Assembly (NCBI RefSeq): GCF_914271435.1
Contig: NZ_CAJZAI010000006.1
Location: 265,520 to 329,519 of the forward strand
From: Cupriavidus laharis
GTDB taxonomy: Bacteria; Pseudomonadota; Gammaproteobacteria; Burkholderiales; Burkholderiaceae
Direction: 5' to 3'
DNA length: 64,000 nucleotides
Position 1 is the stretch's first letter, and every line of letters begins with the position of its first letter. The notes under the pieces are model-generated. The model worked only from the letters and a program-made list of their open reading frames with translations, did not search any database and was not told the DNA's origin. Made by a program: the position numbers and the translations under genes. Positions 43,352 to 51,803 of the stretch are shown here, in pieces.

Positions 43352-45103
43352 TTGCCAGACCAACCCGCCAGCCCGCTGGCCTCCAAGGCCGTCACGCCGG
43401 CAACGGCGGGCGGCTGGCTGCGCTGGCTGCCGGGCCTGCAGATGCTGCGCACGTACCAGCCCGGCTGGCTGCCGCGCGACCTGGCGGCCGGGCTCGTGCT
43501 CACGACCATGCTGGTGCCGGTAGGCATCGCCTATGCCGAGGCATCGGGCGTGCCGGGCATCTACGGCCTGTACGCCACCATCATCCCCTTGCTCGCCTAC
43601 GCGCTGTTCGGCCCCAGCCGCATCCTGGTGCTGGGACCCGACTCCGCGCTGGCTGCGCCGATCCTGGCCGTGGTGGTGCAGCTTTCCGCCGGCGACCCGG
43701 CGCGGGCCATCACCATCGCCAGCATGATGGCAGTGGTATCGGGGCTGGTCTGCATCGTCGTCGGGCTCTTGCGCCTGGGTTTCATCACCGAGCTGCTGTC
43801 CAAGCCGATCCGCTATGGCTACATGAACGGGATCGCGTTCACCGTGCTGATCAGCCAGCTACCCAAGCTGTTCGGCATTTCGATCGAAGATGCCGGGCCG
43901 TTGCGGGATTTGTGGAACCTGGGCAATGCCATCGCTGACGGCAAGGCCAACTGGTACAGCCTGGCCGTGGGCGGCGCCAGCCTGGCGCTGATCCTGCTGC
44001 TGAAGCGGTTCGAGCGCGTGCCCGGTGTGCTGATTGCGGTCGTGCTGGCAACACTGAGCGTGAGCGTGCTCGGCCTCGATGCACTGGGCGTGAAGGTGCT
44101 TGGCAAGATGCCGCAAGGGCTGCCCGCCTTCGCCTTCCCGTGGCTCACCGGCGTAGACCTGACCCACATCGTGCTGGGCGGGTGTGCCGTTGCGCTGGTG
44201 GCGTTCGCCGATACCAGCGTGCTCTCGCGCACTTACGCCGCGCGCCTGAAATACCCGGTCGATCCCAACCAGGAAATGGTCGGACTGGGCACCGCCAACC
44301 TTGCCGCCGGGCTGTTCCAGGGCTTCCCGATCAGCAGCAGCGCGTCACGCACGCCGGTGGCCGAGGCGGCGGGCGCGCGCACGCAGCTGACTGGCGTGGT
44401 CGGCGCGCTGGCGGTGGCAGCCCTGCTGCTCTTCGCGCCGGACCTGTTGCGGCACCTGCCCAACAGCGCGCTGGCTGCCGTGGTCATTGCGGCGGCCCTC
44501 GGCCTGTTCGAGTTTGCCGACCTCAAGCGGATCTACCGCATCCAGCAATGGGAGTTCTGGCTGTCGATGGCGTGCTTTGCCGGCGTTGCGGTCTTCGGCG
44601 CGGTGCCGGGCATCTGCCTGGCCGTGGTGATCGCCGTGATCGAGTTCCTGTGGGACGGCTGGCGCCCGCATTACGCTGTGCTGGGCCGCGCCGACGGCGT
44701 GCGCGGGTATCACGACGTCGAGCGCTACCCCGATGCGCGCCGCGTGCCGGGCCTGGTGCTGTTTCGCTGGGATGCGCCGCTGTTCTTTGCGAATGCCGAG
44801 CTGTTCCAGGACTGCGTGCTGCGGGCCGTTGACGATTCGCCCACCGCCGTGCGGCGCGTAGTAGTAGCAGCCGAGCCGGTGACCAGTGTTGATGTGACCT
44901 CGGCGGACATGCTGCGCGAGCTCGACAAGACGCTCGATGGGCGTGGAATCGAGCTGCACTTCGCGGAGATGAAGGATCCGGTCAAGGACAAGCTCAAGCG
45001 CTTCGAGCTATTCGACAAGCTGGGGGAGGATGCCTTCCATCCCACTGTGGGTGCGGCGGTGGATGACTACGTGGAGGATTACCGCGTGGAATGGACGGGG
45101 TAA
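43352..45103 (+). CDS. SulP-family inorganic anion transporter with STAS domain
   Basis: A 583-residue transporter. It starts with the SulP region PGLQMLRTYQPGWLPRDLAA and LVPVGIAYAEASGVPGIYGLYATI (first two helices), then about 10 more helices to residue 420. The C-terminal STAS domain is about 455-570 (VPGLVLFRWDAPLFFANAELF and VTSVDVTSADMLREL). Related proteins carry sulfate, bicarbonate or organic anions; substrate not inferable. I chose the TTG at 43352, which has GGGGG 4-5 bases upstream and keeps the N-terminal extension; first ATG is 30 codons later. Converges with the decarboxylase gene, with a hairpin between them. Confidence 0.88.
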   Translation: MPDQPASPLASKAVTPATAGGWLRWLPGLQMLRTYQPGWLPRDLAAGLVLTTMLVPVGIAYAEASGVPGIYGLYATIIPLLAYALFGPSRILVLGPDSALAAPILAVVVQLSAGDPARAITIASMMAVVSGLVCIVVGLLRLGFITELLSKPIRYGYMNGIAFTVLISQLPKLFGISIEDAGPLRDLWNLGNAIADGKANWYSLAVGGASLALILLLKRFERVPGVLIAVVLATLSVSVLGLDALGVKVLGKMPQGLPAFAFPWLTGVDLTHIVLGGCAVALVAFADTSVLSRTYAARLKYPVDPNQEMVGLGTANLAAGLFQGFPISSSASRTPVAEAAGARTQLTGVVGALAVAALLLFAPDLLRHLPNSALAAVVIAAALGLFEFADLKRIYRIQQWEFWLSMACFAGVAVFGAVPGICLAVVIAVIEFLWDGWRPHYAVLGRADGVRGYHDVERYPDARRVPGLVLFRWDAPLFFANAELFQDCVLRAVDDSPTAVRRVVVAAEPVTSVDVTSADMLRELDKTLDGRGIELHFAEMKDPVKDKLKRFELFDKLGEDAFHPTVGAAVDDYVEDYRVEWTG

Positions 45104-45119
45104 CGCCGCCCTGGCCCCC

Positions 45120-45139
45120 CTCTCCCGCTTGCGGGAGAG
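45120..45139. terminator. terminator-like hairpin between the SulP and decarboxylase genes
   Basis: CTCTCCCGC-TT-GCGGGAGAG, nine base pairs, between convergent genes and without a U run. Its sequence is related to the 36903-36936 hairpin and it may be another copy of the same short dispersed element. Confidence 0.5.
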
Positions 45140-45197
45140 AAGAGACAACACTCGCACTGCTGGCTATGTCAGCTACCTCAGCGCATCAGCGTAACGA

Positions 45198-47468
45198 TCA
45201 GCTACCCTGCTTCACGCAATCCACGAAGTAGGCCTTCTGCCCGTCCACCTCTTCCAGCACCAGCCCGTGCACATCGGTTTCGAAACCCGGGAAGAGCTTG
45301 TTGAACTCGCGCGCGAACTTCAGGTACTGGACGATGGTGCGGTTGAAGCGCTCGCCCGGGATCAGCAGCGGAATGCCCGGCGGGTACGGCGTCAGCAGGA
45401 TGGCCGTGACGCGGCCTTCGAGCTCGTCCACCGGCACACGCTCGATCTCGCGGTGCGCCATCATGGCCCATGCGTCCGAGGGCTTCATCGCCGGCTCCAT
45501 GTCCGAGAGATACATCTCGGTGGTCACGCGCGCCACGTCGTTGGCCTTGTAGACGCTGTGCACGGCATCGCACAGGTCGCGCAGGCCCATGCGCTCGTAC
45601 TGCGGATGCTTGCCGACGAACTCGGGCAGCACGCGCCACAGCGGCTGGTTCTGGTCGTAGTCGTCCTTGAACTGCTGCAACTCGGTCACCAGCGAGTTCC
45701 AGCGGCCCTTGGTAATGCCGATGGTGAACATGATGAAGAACGAGTACAAGCCCGTCTTCTCGATGATGATGCCGTGCTCGGCCAGGTACTTGGTGACGAT
45801 GGCCGCCGGGATGCCGCGCTCGCTGAACTCGCCGTCCACGTCCAGGCCCGGGGTGATGATGGTGGCCTTGATCGGGTCGAGCAGGTTGAAGCCGTCGGCC
45901 AGGTCGCCGAAGCCGTGCCAGCGCTCGTTGGCCTTGAGCATCCATTCCTCGCGGTCCGGCATGCCTTCTTCATTCAGCGTATCGGGACCCCATACCTTGA
46001 ACCACCAGTCGCCGTTGTTGCCAGCCTCGAAGTCGCCCTCCACCTTGCGCATGGCGCGGCGGAAATCCAGCGCTTCCTGGATGCTCTCTTCCACCAGCGC
46101 GGTGCCGCCCGGCGCTTCCATCATCGCCGCGGCCACGTCGCACGAGGCGATGATCGAGTATTGCGGGCTGGTCGAGGTGTGCATCAGGTACGCCTCGTTA
46201 AAGCGATAGCGGTCCAGCTTGCGCGTCTCGGAATCCTGCACGAGGATCTGCGAGGCCTGCGACAGGCCCGCGAGCAGCTTGTGCGTGGACTGCGTGGCGA
46301 ACACCAGCGCGTCCTTGCTGCGCGGGCGACCCTTGCCGATCGCGTGCATATTGCGATAGAAGTCGTGGAACGCCGCGTGCGGCAGCCACGCTTCATCGAA
46401 ATGCAGCGTGTCGATTTCCGATGCGAGCATCTCCTTGATCTGCTCGGCGTTGTACAGCACGCCGTCATAGGTGCCCTGCGTGATCGTCAGGATGCGCGGC
46501 TTCTGGTTCTTGGCCTTGCTCGCGAACGGGTGGTTGGCGATCTTCTTGCGGATGGTCTCCGGATCGAATTCGCTCTTCGGGATCGGGCCGATGATGCCGT
46601 AGTGGTTGCGCGTCGGCATCAGGAACACCGGGATCGCGCCCGTCATCATGATCGCGTGCAGGATCGACTTGTGGCAGTTGCGGTCCACCACCACGATGTC
46701 GCCCGGCGCCACGTTGGCGTGCCACACCATCTTGTTCGAGGTGGACGTGCCGTTGGTCACGAAGAACATGTGGTCCGAGTTGAAGATGCGCGCGGCGTTG
46801 CGCTCGGACGCCGCCACCGGGCCGGTGTGGTCCAGCAGCTGGCCGAGTTCGTCCACCGCGTTGCAGACGTCGGCGCGCAGCATGTTCTCGCCGAAGAACT
46901 GGTGGAACACCTGGCCAACCGGGCTCTTCAGGAACGCCACGCCGCCCGAGTGTCCCGGGCAGTGCCACGAGTACGACGAATCCTGCGCGTAGTCGATCAG
47001 CGCCTTGAAGAACGGCGGCGCCAGGCTGTCCAGGTAGACCTTGGCTTCGCGGATGATGTGGCGCGCCACGAATTCGGGGGTGTCCTCGAACATGTGGATG
47101 AAGCCGTGCAGCTCGCGCAGGATATCGTTCGGGATATGGCGCGAGGTGCGGGTCTCGCCGTACAGGAAGATCGGCAGGTCGCTGTTGCGGCGGCGCACTT
47201 CGTTGACAAACGCCCGCAGCTTCTCGATGGCGGCCGCTTCAGGCCGGTCGTCGGCGGTCACGAACTCGTCGTCATCGATCGACACGATGAAGGTCGAAGC
47301 GCGGCTGGACTGCTGCGCGAACGAGGTCAGGTCGCCATAGCTGGTCAGGCCCATGACCTCCATCCCCTCTTTCTCGATCGCCTCGGCCAGCGCGCGGATA
47401 CCCGAGCCGGAGATGTTCTCGGAGCGAAAGTCTTCGTCAATGATGATGACGGGGAAGCGGAATTTCAT
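45198..47468 (-). CDS. adiA: Arg/Lys/Orn-type PLP decarboxylase, AdiA-like
   Basis: A 756-residue fold-type I PLP decarboxylase, the same length as E. coli biodegradative arginine decarboxylase AdiA. It has an N-terminal receiver-like wing domain (1-130), the HCPGHSGGVAFLKSPVGQ segment (169-186), NGTSTSNK, HFDEAWLPHA and the PLP lysine K397 in ATQSTHKLLA, plus an extended C-terminal domain. The reaction consumes a proton, so acid resistance or polyamine supply is plausible. Arginine is favoured by the AdiA-like length and motif spacing, but lysine or ornithine cannot be excluded. The ATG at 47468 has AAGGA upstream; the frame is open to 47576 without homology. Confidence 0.85.
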   Translation of the reverse strand: MKFRFPVIIIDEDFRSENISGSGIRALAEAIEKEGMEVMGLTSYGDLTSFAQQSSRASTFIVSIDDDEFVTADDRPEAAAIEKLRAFVNEVRRRNSDLPIFLYGETRTSRHIPNDILRELHGFIHMFEDTPEFVARHIIREAKVYLDSLAPPFFKALIDYAQDSSYSWHCPGHSGGVAFLKSPVGQVFHQFFGENMLRADVCNAVDELGQLLDHTGPVAASERNAARIFNSDHMFFVTNGTSTSNKMVWHANVAPGDIVVVDRNCHKSILHAIMMTGAIPVFLMPTRNHYGIIGPIPKSEFDPETIRKKIANHPFASKAKNQKPRILTITQGTYDGVLYNAEQIKEMLASEIDTLHFDEAWLPHAAFHDFYRNMHAIGKGRPRSKDALVFATQSTHKLLAGLSQASQILVQDSETRKLDRYRFNEAYLMHTSTSPQYSIIASCDVAAAMMEAPGGTALVEESIQEALDFRRAMRKVEGDFEAGNNGDWWFKVWGPDTLNEEGMPDREEWMLKANERWHGFGDLADGFNLLDPIKATIITPGLDVDGEFSERGIPAAIVTKYLAEHGIIIEKTGLYSFFIMFTIGITKGRWNSLVTELQQFKDDYDQNQPLWRVLPEFVGKHPQYERMGLRDLCDAVHSVYKANDVARVTTEMYLSDMEPAMKPSDAWAMMAHREIERVPVDELEGRVTAILLTPYPPGIPLLIPGERFNRTIVQYLKFAREFNKLFPGFETDVHGLVLEEVDGQKAYFVDCVKQGS

Positions 47469-47570
47469 CGGGCATCCTTGATGGAAAGCAGGACATAAAG
47501 GACTGAGCCACATGGCCGGCAGGGGTTCCCCTGCGACGGCGACATGTGGCTCCTGGATCAAATTGCGGCA

Positions 47571-47650
47571 CGTCATTCCCGCGCAGGCGGGAATCCAGTG
47601 CCTTTCAGTGTCTTTAAAAGTCGCTGGGTCCCCGCCTGCGCGGGGACGAC
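47571..47650. repeat. dispersed intergenic hairpin repeat, copy 3
   Basis: About 80 bases: ATTCCCGC-GCAG-GCGGGAAT at one end and GTCCCCGC-ctgc-GCGGGGAC at the other, with about 25 variable bases between. Same design as 23542 and 28553. It lies between dcd and the decarboxylase gene. Confidence 0.8.
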
Positions 47651-47708
47651 AACCGCCTGGAAATATCAGGCATCGGTGAACGTCTGCGGCGCCCGCATTG
47701 TATAGCCA

Positions 47709-48275
<567 letters not shown>

Positions 48276-48358
48276 AGGGTCAGGGGTAAACGCTCAGGCG
48301 GAGTGCGCCGCATTGTACAACCAATCCGCATGAGCACCGGGCTCAATTGAAGTGATGC

Positions 48359-49189
48359 CTACGCAACAACTTCTTCGGGCAGGCGATGTTGGAAGCGCTC
48401 CTTCCCCGTGTATAGCAGGAAGTGCTTGCCCGTACACCTGGCGAACAGCGCCAGGTTGACCCGCTGCGCCATCTGGTACCCCATCTGCGTTACCCCCGAG
48501 CGCGACAGCAGGAACGGGATCCCCATCTGCGCGCCTTTGATGACCATTTCGGAGGTCAGGCGGCCAGTGGTGTAGAACACCTTGTCGTCTCCGCGCATGT
48601 CTTCCAGCCACATGCGTCCGGCGATGGCGTCCACCGCATTGTGGCGGCCCACGTCCTCCACAAACATCAGCAGCTCGCTGCCGCGGAACAGCGCGCAGCC
48701 GTGCACGGAGCCGGCCTGCTTGTACACCGACTGCTGCAGGCGGATGGTGTCGATGATGCCGTACAGGGTGTCCTGGTCCAGGGTGGCCCCGACGGGCAGC
48801 CGGATATTGTCGATCTCGTCGAGCAGCGAACCGAACACCGTGCCTTGCCCGCAACCGGTAGTCACCACGCGGCGCGCGGTACGCTCCTCGATGCGGTCGA
48901 CGCCGGTTCGGGTGGTCACGGCCGCGGATTCGGTTTCCCAGTCCACCTGCACGGCGGCAATGTCCTCGATCGACTCCACCAGCCGCTGGTTGCGCAGGTA
49001 CCCGAGCACCAGGTGCTCGGGTGCGCCGCCCAGCGTCATCAGCGTGACCAGCTCGCGCTTGTCGAGATAGACCGTCAGCGGGCGTTCGCCGGGCAGGTAC
49101 ACCGGACGGGCGCGCCCCTGCTCGTCGACGACTTCCACTTCTTCGATCAGGGGAACGGCCGCGTGGGTAAGTTCGGGACGCAGAGGCAT
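48359..49189 (-). CDS. fdhD: formate dehydrogenase accessory sulfurtransferase FdhD
   Basis: A 276-residue protein that delivers sulfur to the molybdenum/tungsten cofactor of formate dehydrogenase. Features: ERPLTVYLDKRELVTLMTLG and VVTTGCGQGTVFG (cysteine 113), VEDVGRHNAVDAIAG and TSEMVIKGAQMG. E. coli FdhD has a CGxC pair at this site; here only the first cysteine is kept (CGQG, position 116 is glycine). It is the last gene of the formate dehydrogenase cluster, 65 bases after the small secreted-protein gene. Confidence 0.93.
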   Translation of the reverse strand: MPLRPELTHAAVPLIEEVEVVDEQGRARPVYLPGERPLTVYLDKRELVTLMTLGGAPEHLVLGYLRNQRLVESIEDIAAVQVDWETESAAVTTRTGVDRIEERTARRVVTTGCGQGTVFGSLLDEIDNIRLPVGATLDQDTLYGIIDTIRLQQSVYKQAGSVHGCALFRGSELLMFVEDVGRHNAVDAIAGRMWLEDMRGDDKVFYTTGRLTSEMVIKGAQMGIPFLLSRSGVTQMGYQMAQRVNLALFARCTGKHFLLYTGKERFQHRLPEEVVA

Positions 49190-49254
49190 GAGTGGCGAAG
49201 TCGGGGCTGCTCAGGTTTGCCCCGTACGCCGCCTGGCAAGCGACGGGGCCTGGG

Positions 49255-49593
49255 TTACGGCGCCTTTGCGGGCGATTGTACTGCCGCTGACGCCGGCGGG
49301 GCGGCGGGTGCTGCGGGCGGCATGAACGGCCCCGGATCGGCGCAAGGGGGGGTCTGCATGGGCGCGCGGGTTGGATTGCCGCGCGCCTTCATGTCGCTGT
49401 AGTAGCGGGCCGCGGTCTTGTCCTGCGACTTGCACAGCTGGAAGGCGGCGACCTTGGCGGCCCAGTCCGAGCGCGCCTTCGTCTCCGCGGCCTTGGCCTT
49501 CTGTGCATCGGTTGGCGGCGGCAGCTTGGCGAGCGCAGCCTGGGTACCGACGGTACCGGCGGCCAGGGCGATCAGCATCAGGAAGCGTTTCAT
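49255..49593 (-). CDS. small secreted protein of the formate dehydrogenase cluster, unknown function
   Basis: A 112-residue protein with a signal peptide (MKRFLMLIALAAGTVGTQAALA, about residues 1-22), a charged middle region with FQLCKSQDKTAARYYSDMK and a second cysteine in PPCADPG, and a proline/alanine-rich tail. Two cysteines could form a disulfide in the periplasm. I do not recognise a family. It lies 35 bases after the cytochrome b gene and before fdhD, so it is probably part of the periplasmic enzyme assembly. Open reading frame in a high-GC operon with a standard ATG and only a weak ribosome site. Confidence 0.65.
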   Translation of the reverse strand: MKRFLMLIALAAGTVGTQAALAKLPPPTDAQKAKAAETKARSDWAAKVAAFQLCKSQDKTAARYYSDMKARGNPTRAPMQTPPCADPGPFMPPAAPAAPPASAAVQSPAKAP

Positions 49594-49628
49594 GGTCAGG
49601 ATCCGTGAAGAGCGTCAATGCCCGTATC

Positions 49629-50843
49629 TCAGGCCTCGCCGGTACTGCGCCGGGCGGCGGCGCTGGCGTCCGGCGTTGCCGAGCGCTGGGCCGGGATCTT
49701 GCCGGCCTTGATGTCGTCATACCAGAGCTCGTGATGCTCCTTGGCCCAGGCCTCGTCCACCCAGCCGTCGCGCATGGCGCGGTAAGCCCCTTCCATGCCG
49801 ATGGTGCCCATGTAGATATGGCCCAGCGACATCGCGATCATCAGCACGGCGGCGATGCCGTGGATCACGTTGGCGATCTGCATGGTGGCCCGGTAGTAAT
49901 CCATTCCCGGCACGATCATGTCCAGCACCCAGCCAGATGCCGACAGCACCAGGCCGAAGATCACCAGCCCTCCCCAGAACCACATCTTCTCGCCCGCATT
50001 GAAGCGTCGGCTCGGCACGTGCCTGCCGCTGGCCAGTCCGCCCAGGCTGCTCATCCAGTGAATGTCATCCCGGCTGGGCAGGTTGTCGCGCACGAAGATC
50101 ACGAAGGCGACGATGATTGACAGCGTGAATACCGGTCCTGCCAGGTTATGGATGTTCTTGAGCAGGTAGGTCAGCCAGCCGAACAGCGTATGCCCCATCA
50201 CCGGCAGCAGGAAATGCTTGCCGAACAGCATCACGATGCCCGACACCGCCAGCAGCACGAACGAGATCGCCATGGTCCAGTGGACGATGCGCTCGAACGG
50301 CGTGAAGCGCTCGATCATGCGCCCGGTGCGCGGCTCGCGCAGCGGGATGGTGCCCCGCCAGAAGAAGAAGCCAAGGATCGCCAACGGCACAACGACAAGC
50401 AGCCAGCCGCCCCATACCGTGATCACGCCGTTGCGGAACAGGCGCCATTGCTGCCCGGTACGCTGGATCAGCACGCCGGCTTCCTTGGCGGGCAGGCTGC
50501 TGTAGTGGGCCTGGTCGGAATTGACCTCGCGCCAGACCGGCGCGTTGTTGCCGGGCTGGGTCACTGTGCGTTCCTGCTGCGACCTGGCCTGATTGGCGAT
50601 GTCGCGGCGCGGTATGTTGAAGATGTTCTCCGACGCAATGCCGGCGAATGGCTGCACCGGATGCGTGGCCGGGTTGTTCGCGTCCGCCGCCTGCGCGGCC
50701 TGAGGGGCCTGAGAGGGCTGAGCGGCCTGCGGCGCCGAGGCCGGCGCCTGCGCGGCAGCGCCGCCGCTTGCGAACGTCAGCATGGCCAGCGCGCCTGCGG
50801 CAAGCCAGACACGCCAGCGGCACATATTCTGCGTGGGCCTCAT
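49629..50843 (-). CDS. fdhC: formate dehydrogenase cytochrome b subunit (gamma)
   Basis: A 404-residue membrane protein. Residues 1-31 form a signal sequence (MRPTQNMCRWRVWLAAGALAM, ending around SGGAAA), then a Pro/Ala-rich periplasmic stretch, then the cytochrome b561/FdnI-like core with four to five helices (about 175-375; ERFTPFERIVHWTMAISF and ANVIHGIAAVLMIAMSLGHIYMG with heme-ligating histidines). It takes electrons from the Fe-S subunit to quinone. ATG at 50843 follows GAAGGAG. The 230 extra bases open upstream would run into the lipoprotein gene. The large periplasmic N-terminal extension is unusual compared with E. coli FdnI (217 residues). Confidence 0.9.
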   Translation of the reverse strand: MRPTQNMCRWRVWLAAGALAMLTFASGGAAAQAPASAPQAAQPSQAPQAAQAADANNPATHPVQPFAGIASENIFNIPRRDIANQARSQQERTVTQPGNNAPVWREVNSDQAHYSSLPAKEAGVLIQRTGQQWRLFRNGVITVWGGWLLVVVPLAILGFFFWRGTIPLREPRTGRMIERFTPFERIVHWTMAISFVLLAVSGIVMLFGKHFLLPVMGHTLFGWLTYLLKNIHNLAGPVFTLSIIVAFVIFVRDNLPSRDDIHWMSSLGGLASGRHVPSRRFNAGEKMWFWGGLVIFGLVLSASGWVLDMIVPGMDYYRATMQIANVIHGIAAVLMIAMSLGHIYMGTIGMEGAYRAMRDGWVDEAWAKEHHELWYDDIKAGKIPAQRSATPDASAAARRSTGEA

Positions 50844-50883
50844 ATGCGCTCCTTCGGGTCGCCCCGCCCTGCCTGCTGCGCAG

Positions 50884-51120
50884 TCATGGCGTGCGGTTGT
50901 ATTCGTTCTGCAGCTGATTGCGCTGGTGGATCTGGTTCTGCCAGGTCGTCTTGTCACCGGGTGTCCAGCCCTTGGCGACAAAGGGATCGTCCGGCGCGCC
51001 CTGCCAGGCGGGCGCATCCGACTTCTTGTGCGAGGCGGTTGCGGTCTGGGCCTTTTCGCCACAGGCCGCGAGCAGCACGCCGGCCACGGCCAGCATGGCG
51101 ATCATCGGGATGCGCGTCAT
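50884..51120 (-). CDS. small lipoprotein in the formate dehydrogenase operon
   Basis: A 78-residue protein starting at ATG 51120 with an ATGA overlap with the Fe-S subunit stop. Residues 1-19 form a signal peptide (MTRIPMIAMLAVAGVLLAAC) with lipobox LAAC and C20 as the lipid-modified cysteine. The mature part is 58 residues, polar, with WQGAPDDPFVAKGWTPGDKTTWQNQ. Because it lies between fdhB and fdhC, it may anchor or stabilise the periplasmic enzyme. No known family recognised. Confidence 0.75.
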   Translation of the reverse strand: MTRIPMIAMLAVAGVLLAACGEKAQTATASHKKSDAPAWQGAPDDPFVAKGWTPGDKTTWQNQIHQRNQLQNEYNRTP

Positions 51121-51788
51121 GATGGTTGACCTCCGTTCCCCTTTGCCGGTGCCGGACCGGCGGGGGCAGCGGGCGCAGCCGGTGCCGCCTGCGCGCCACC
51201 CTTCGTCCCGTATGCGGTGCCCCAGCCGAACACATCGCCACCCGTGCCGCGCTTGATCACGCGGTTGCGCAGGATGTCGGCAATCACGTCGCCGTCGCCG
51301 CCCAGCAGCGCCTTGGTCGAGCACATTTCCGCGCACAGCGGCAGCTTGCCTTCGGCCAGCCGGTTGCGGCCGTATTTCTCGAACTCGGCCTCCGAACCGT
51401 TCTTCTCCGGCCCGCCCGCGCAGAAGGTGCACTTGTCCATCTTGCCGCGCACGCCGAAGGTGCCCGTGGACGGGAACTGCGGCGCGCCGAACGGGCACGC
51501 GTATGAGCAGTAGCCGCAGCCGATGCAGACGTCCTTGTCGTGCAGCACCACGCCGTCCTCGGTGCGGTAGAAGCAGTCGACCGGGCAGACCGCCATGCAT
51601 GGGGCGTCCGAGCAGTGCATGCAGGCCACGGAGATCGACTTCTCCGCGCCAACCACGCCGTCGTTGACGGTGACCACGCGGCGCCGGTTCACGCCCCACG
51701 GCACTTCGTGCTCGTTCTTGCAGGCAGTGACGCAGCTGTTGCACTCGATGCAGCGCTCGGCGTCACAGATAAATTTCATGCGTGCCAT
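51117..51788 (-). CDS. fdhB: formate dehydrogenase Fe-S subunit (beta)
   Basis: A 223-residue protein with four [4Fe-4S] sites of the FdnH/HybA type: CIECNSCVTACKNE (13-26), CMHCSDAPCMAVCPVDC, CIGCGYCSYACPFG and CTFC...LCAEMC. It moves electrons from the molybdopterin subunit to cytochrome b. In E. coli FdnH the chain is about 294 residues and ends with a membrane helix. Here the tail is Ala/Pro/Gly-rich and no membrane helix is seen, so it depends on FdhC for anchoring. It has no own signal; co-export with FdhA by Tat is inferred. It lies 15 bases after fdhA. Confidence 0.93.
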   Translation of the reverse strand: MARMKFICDAERCIECNSCVTACKNEHEVPWGVNRRRVVTVNDGVVGAEKSISVACMHCSDAPCMAVCPVDCFYRTEDGVVLHDKDVCIGCGYCSYACPFGAPQFPSTGTFGVRGKMDKCTFCAGGPEKNGSEAEFEKYGRNRLAEGKLPLCAEMCSTKALLGGDGDVIADILRNRVIKRGTGGDVFGWGTAYGTKGGAQAAPAAPAAPAGPAPAKGNGGQPS

Positions 51789-51803
51789 GATGTCATCCTG
51801 CCT

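Noticed and set aside
45267..47498. A 743-codon open frame antisense to the decarboxylase gene
   Set aside because: It is the complement of a well-supported gene in a high-GC genome, is Arg/His/Val-rich with no family pattern, and has no ribosome site.
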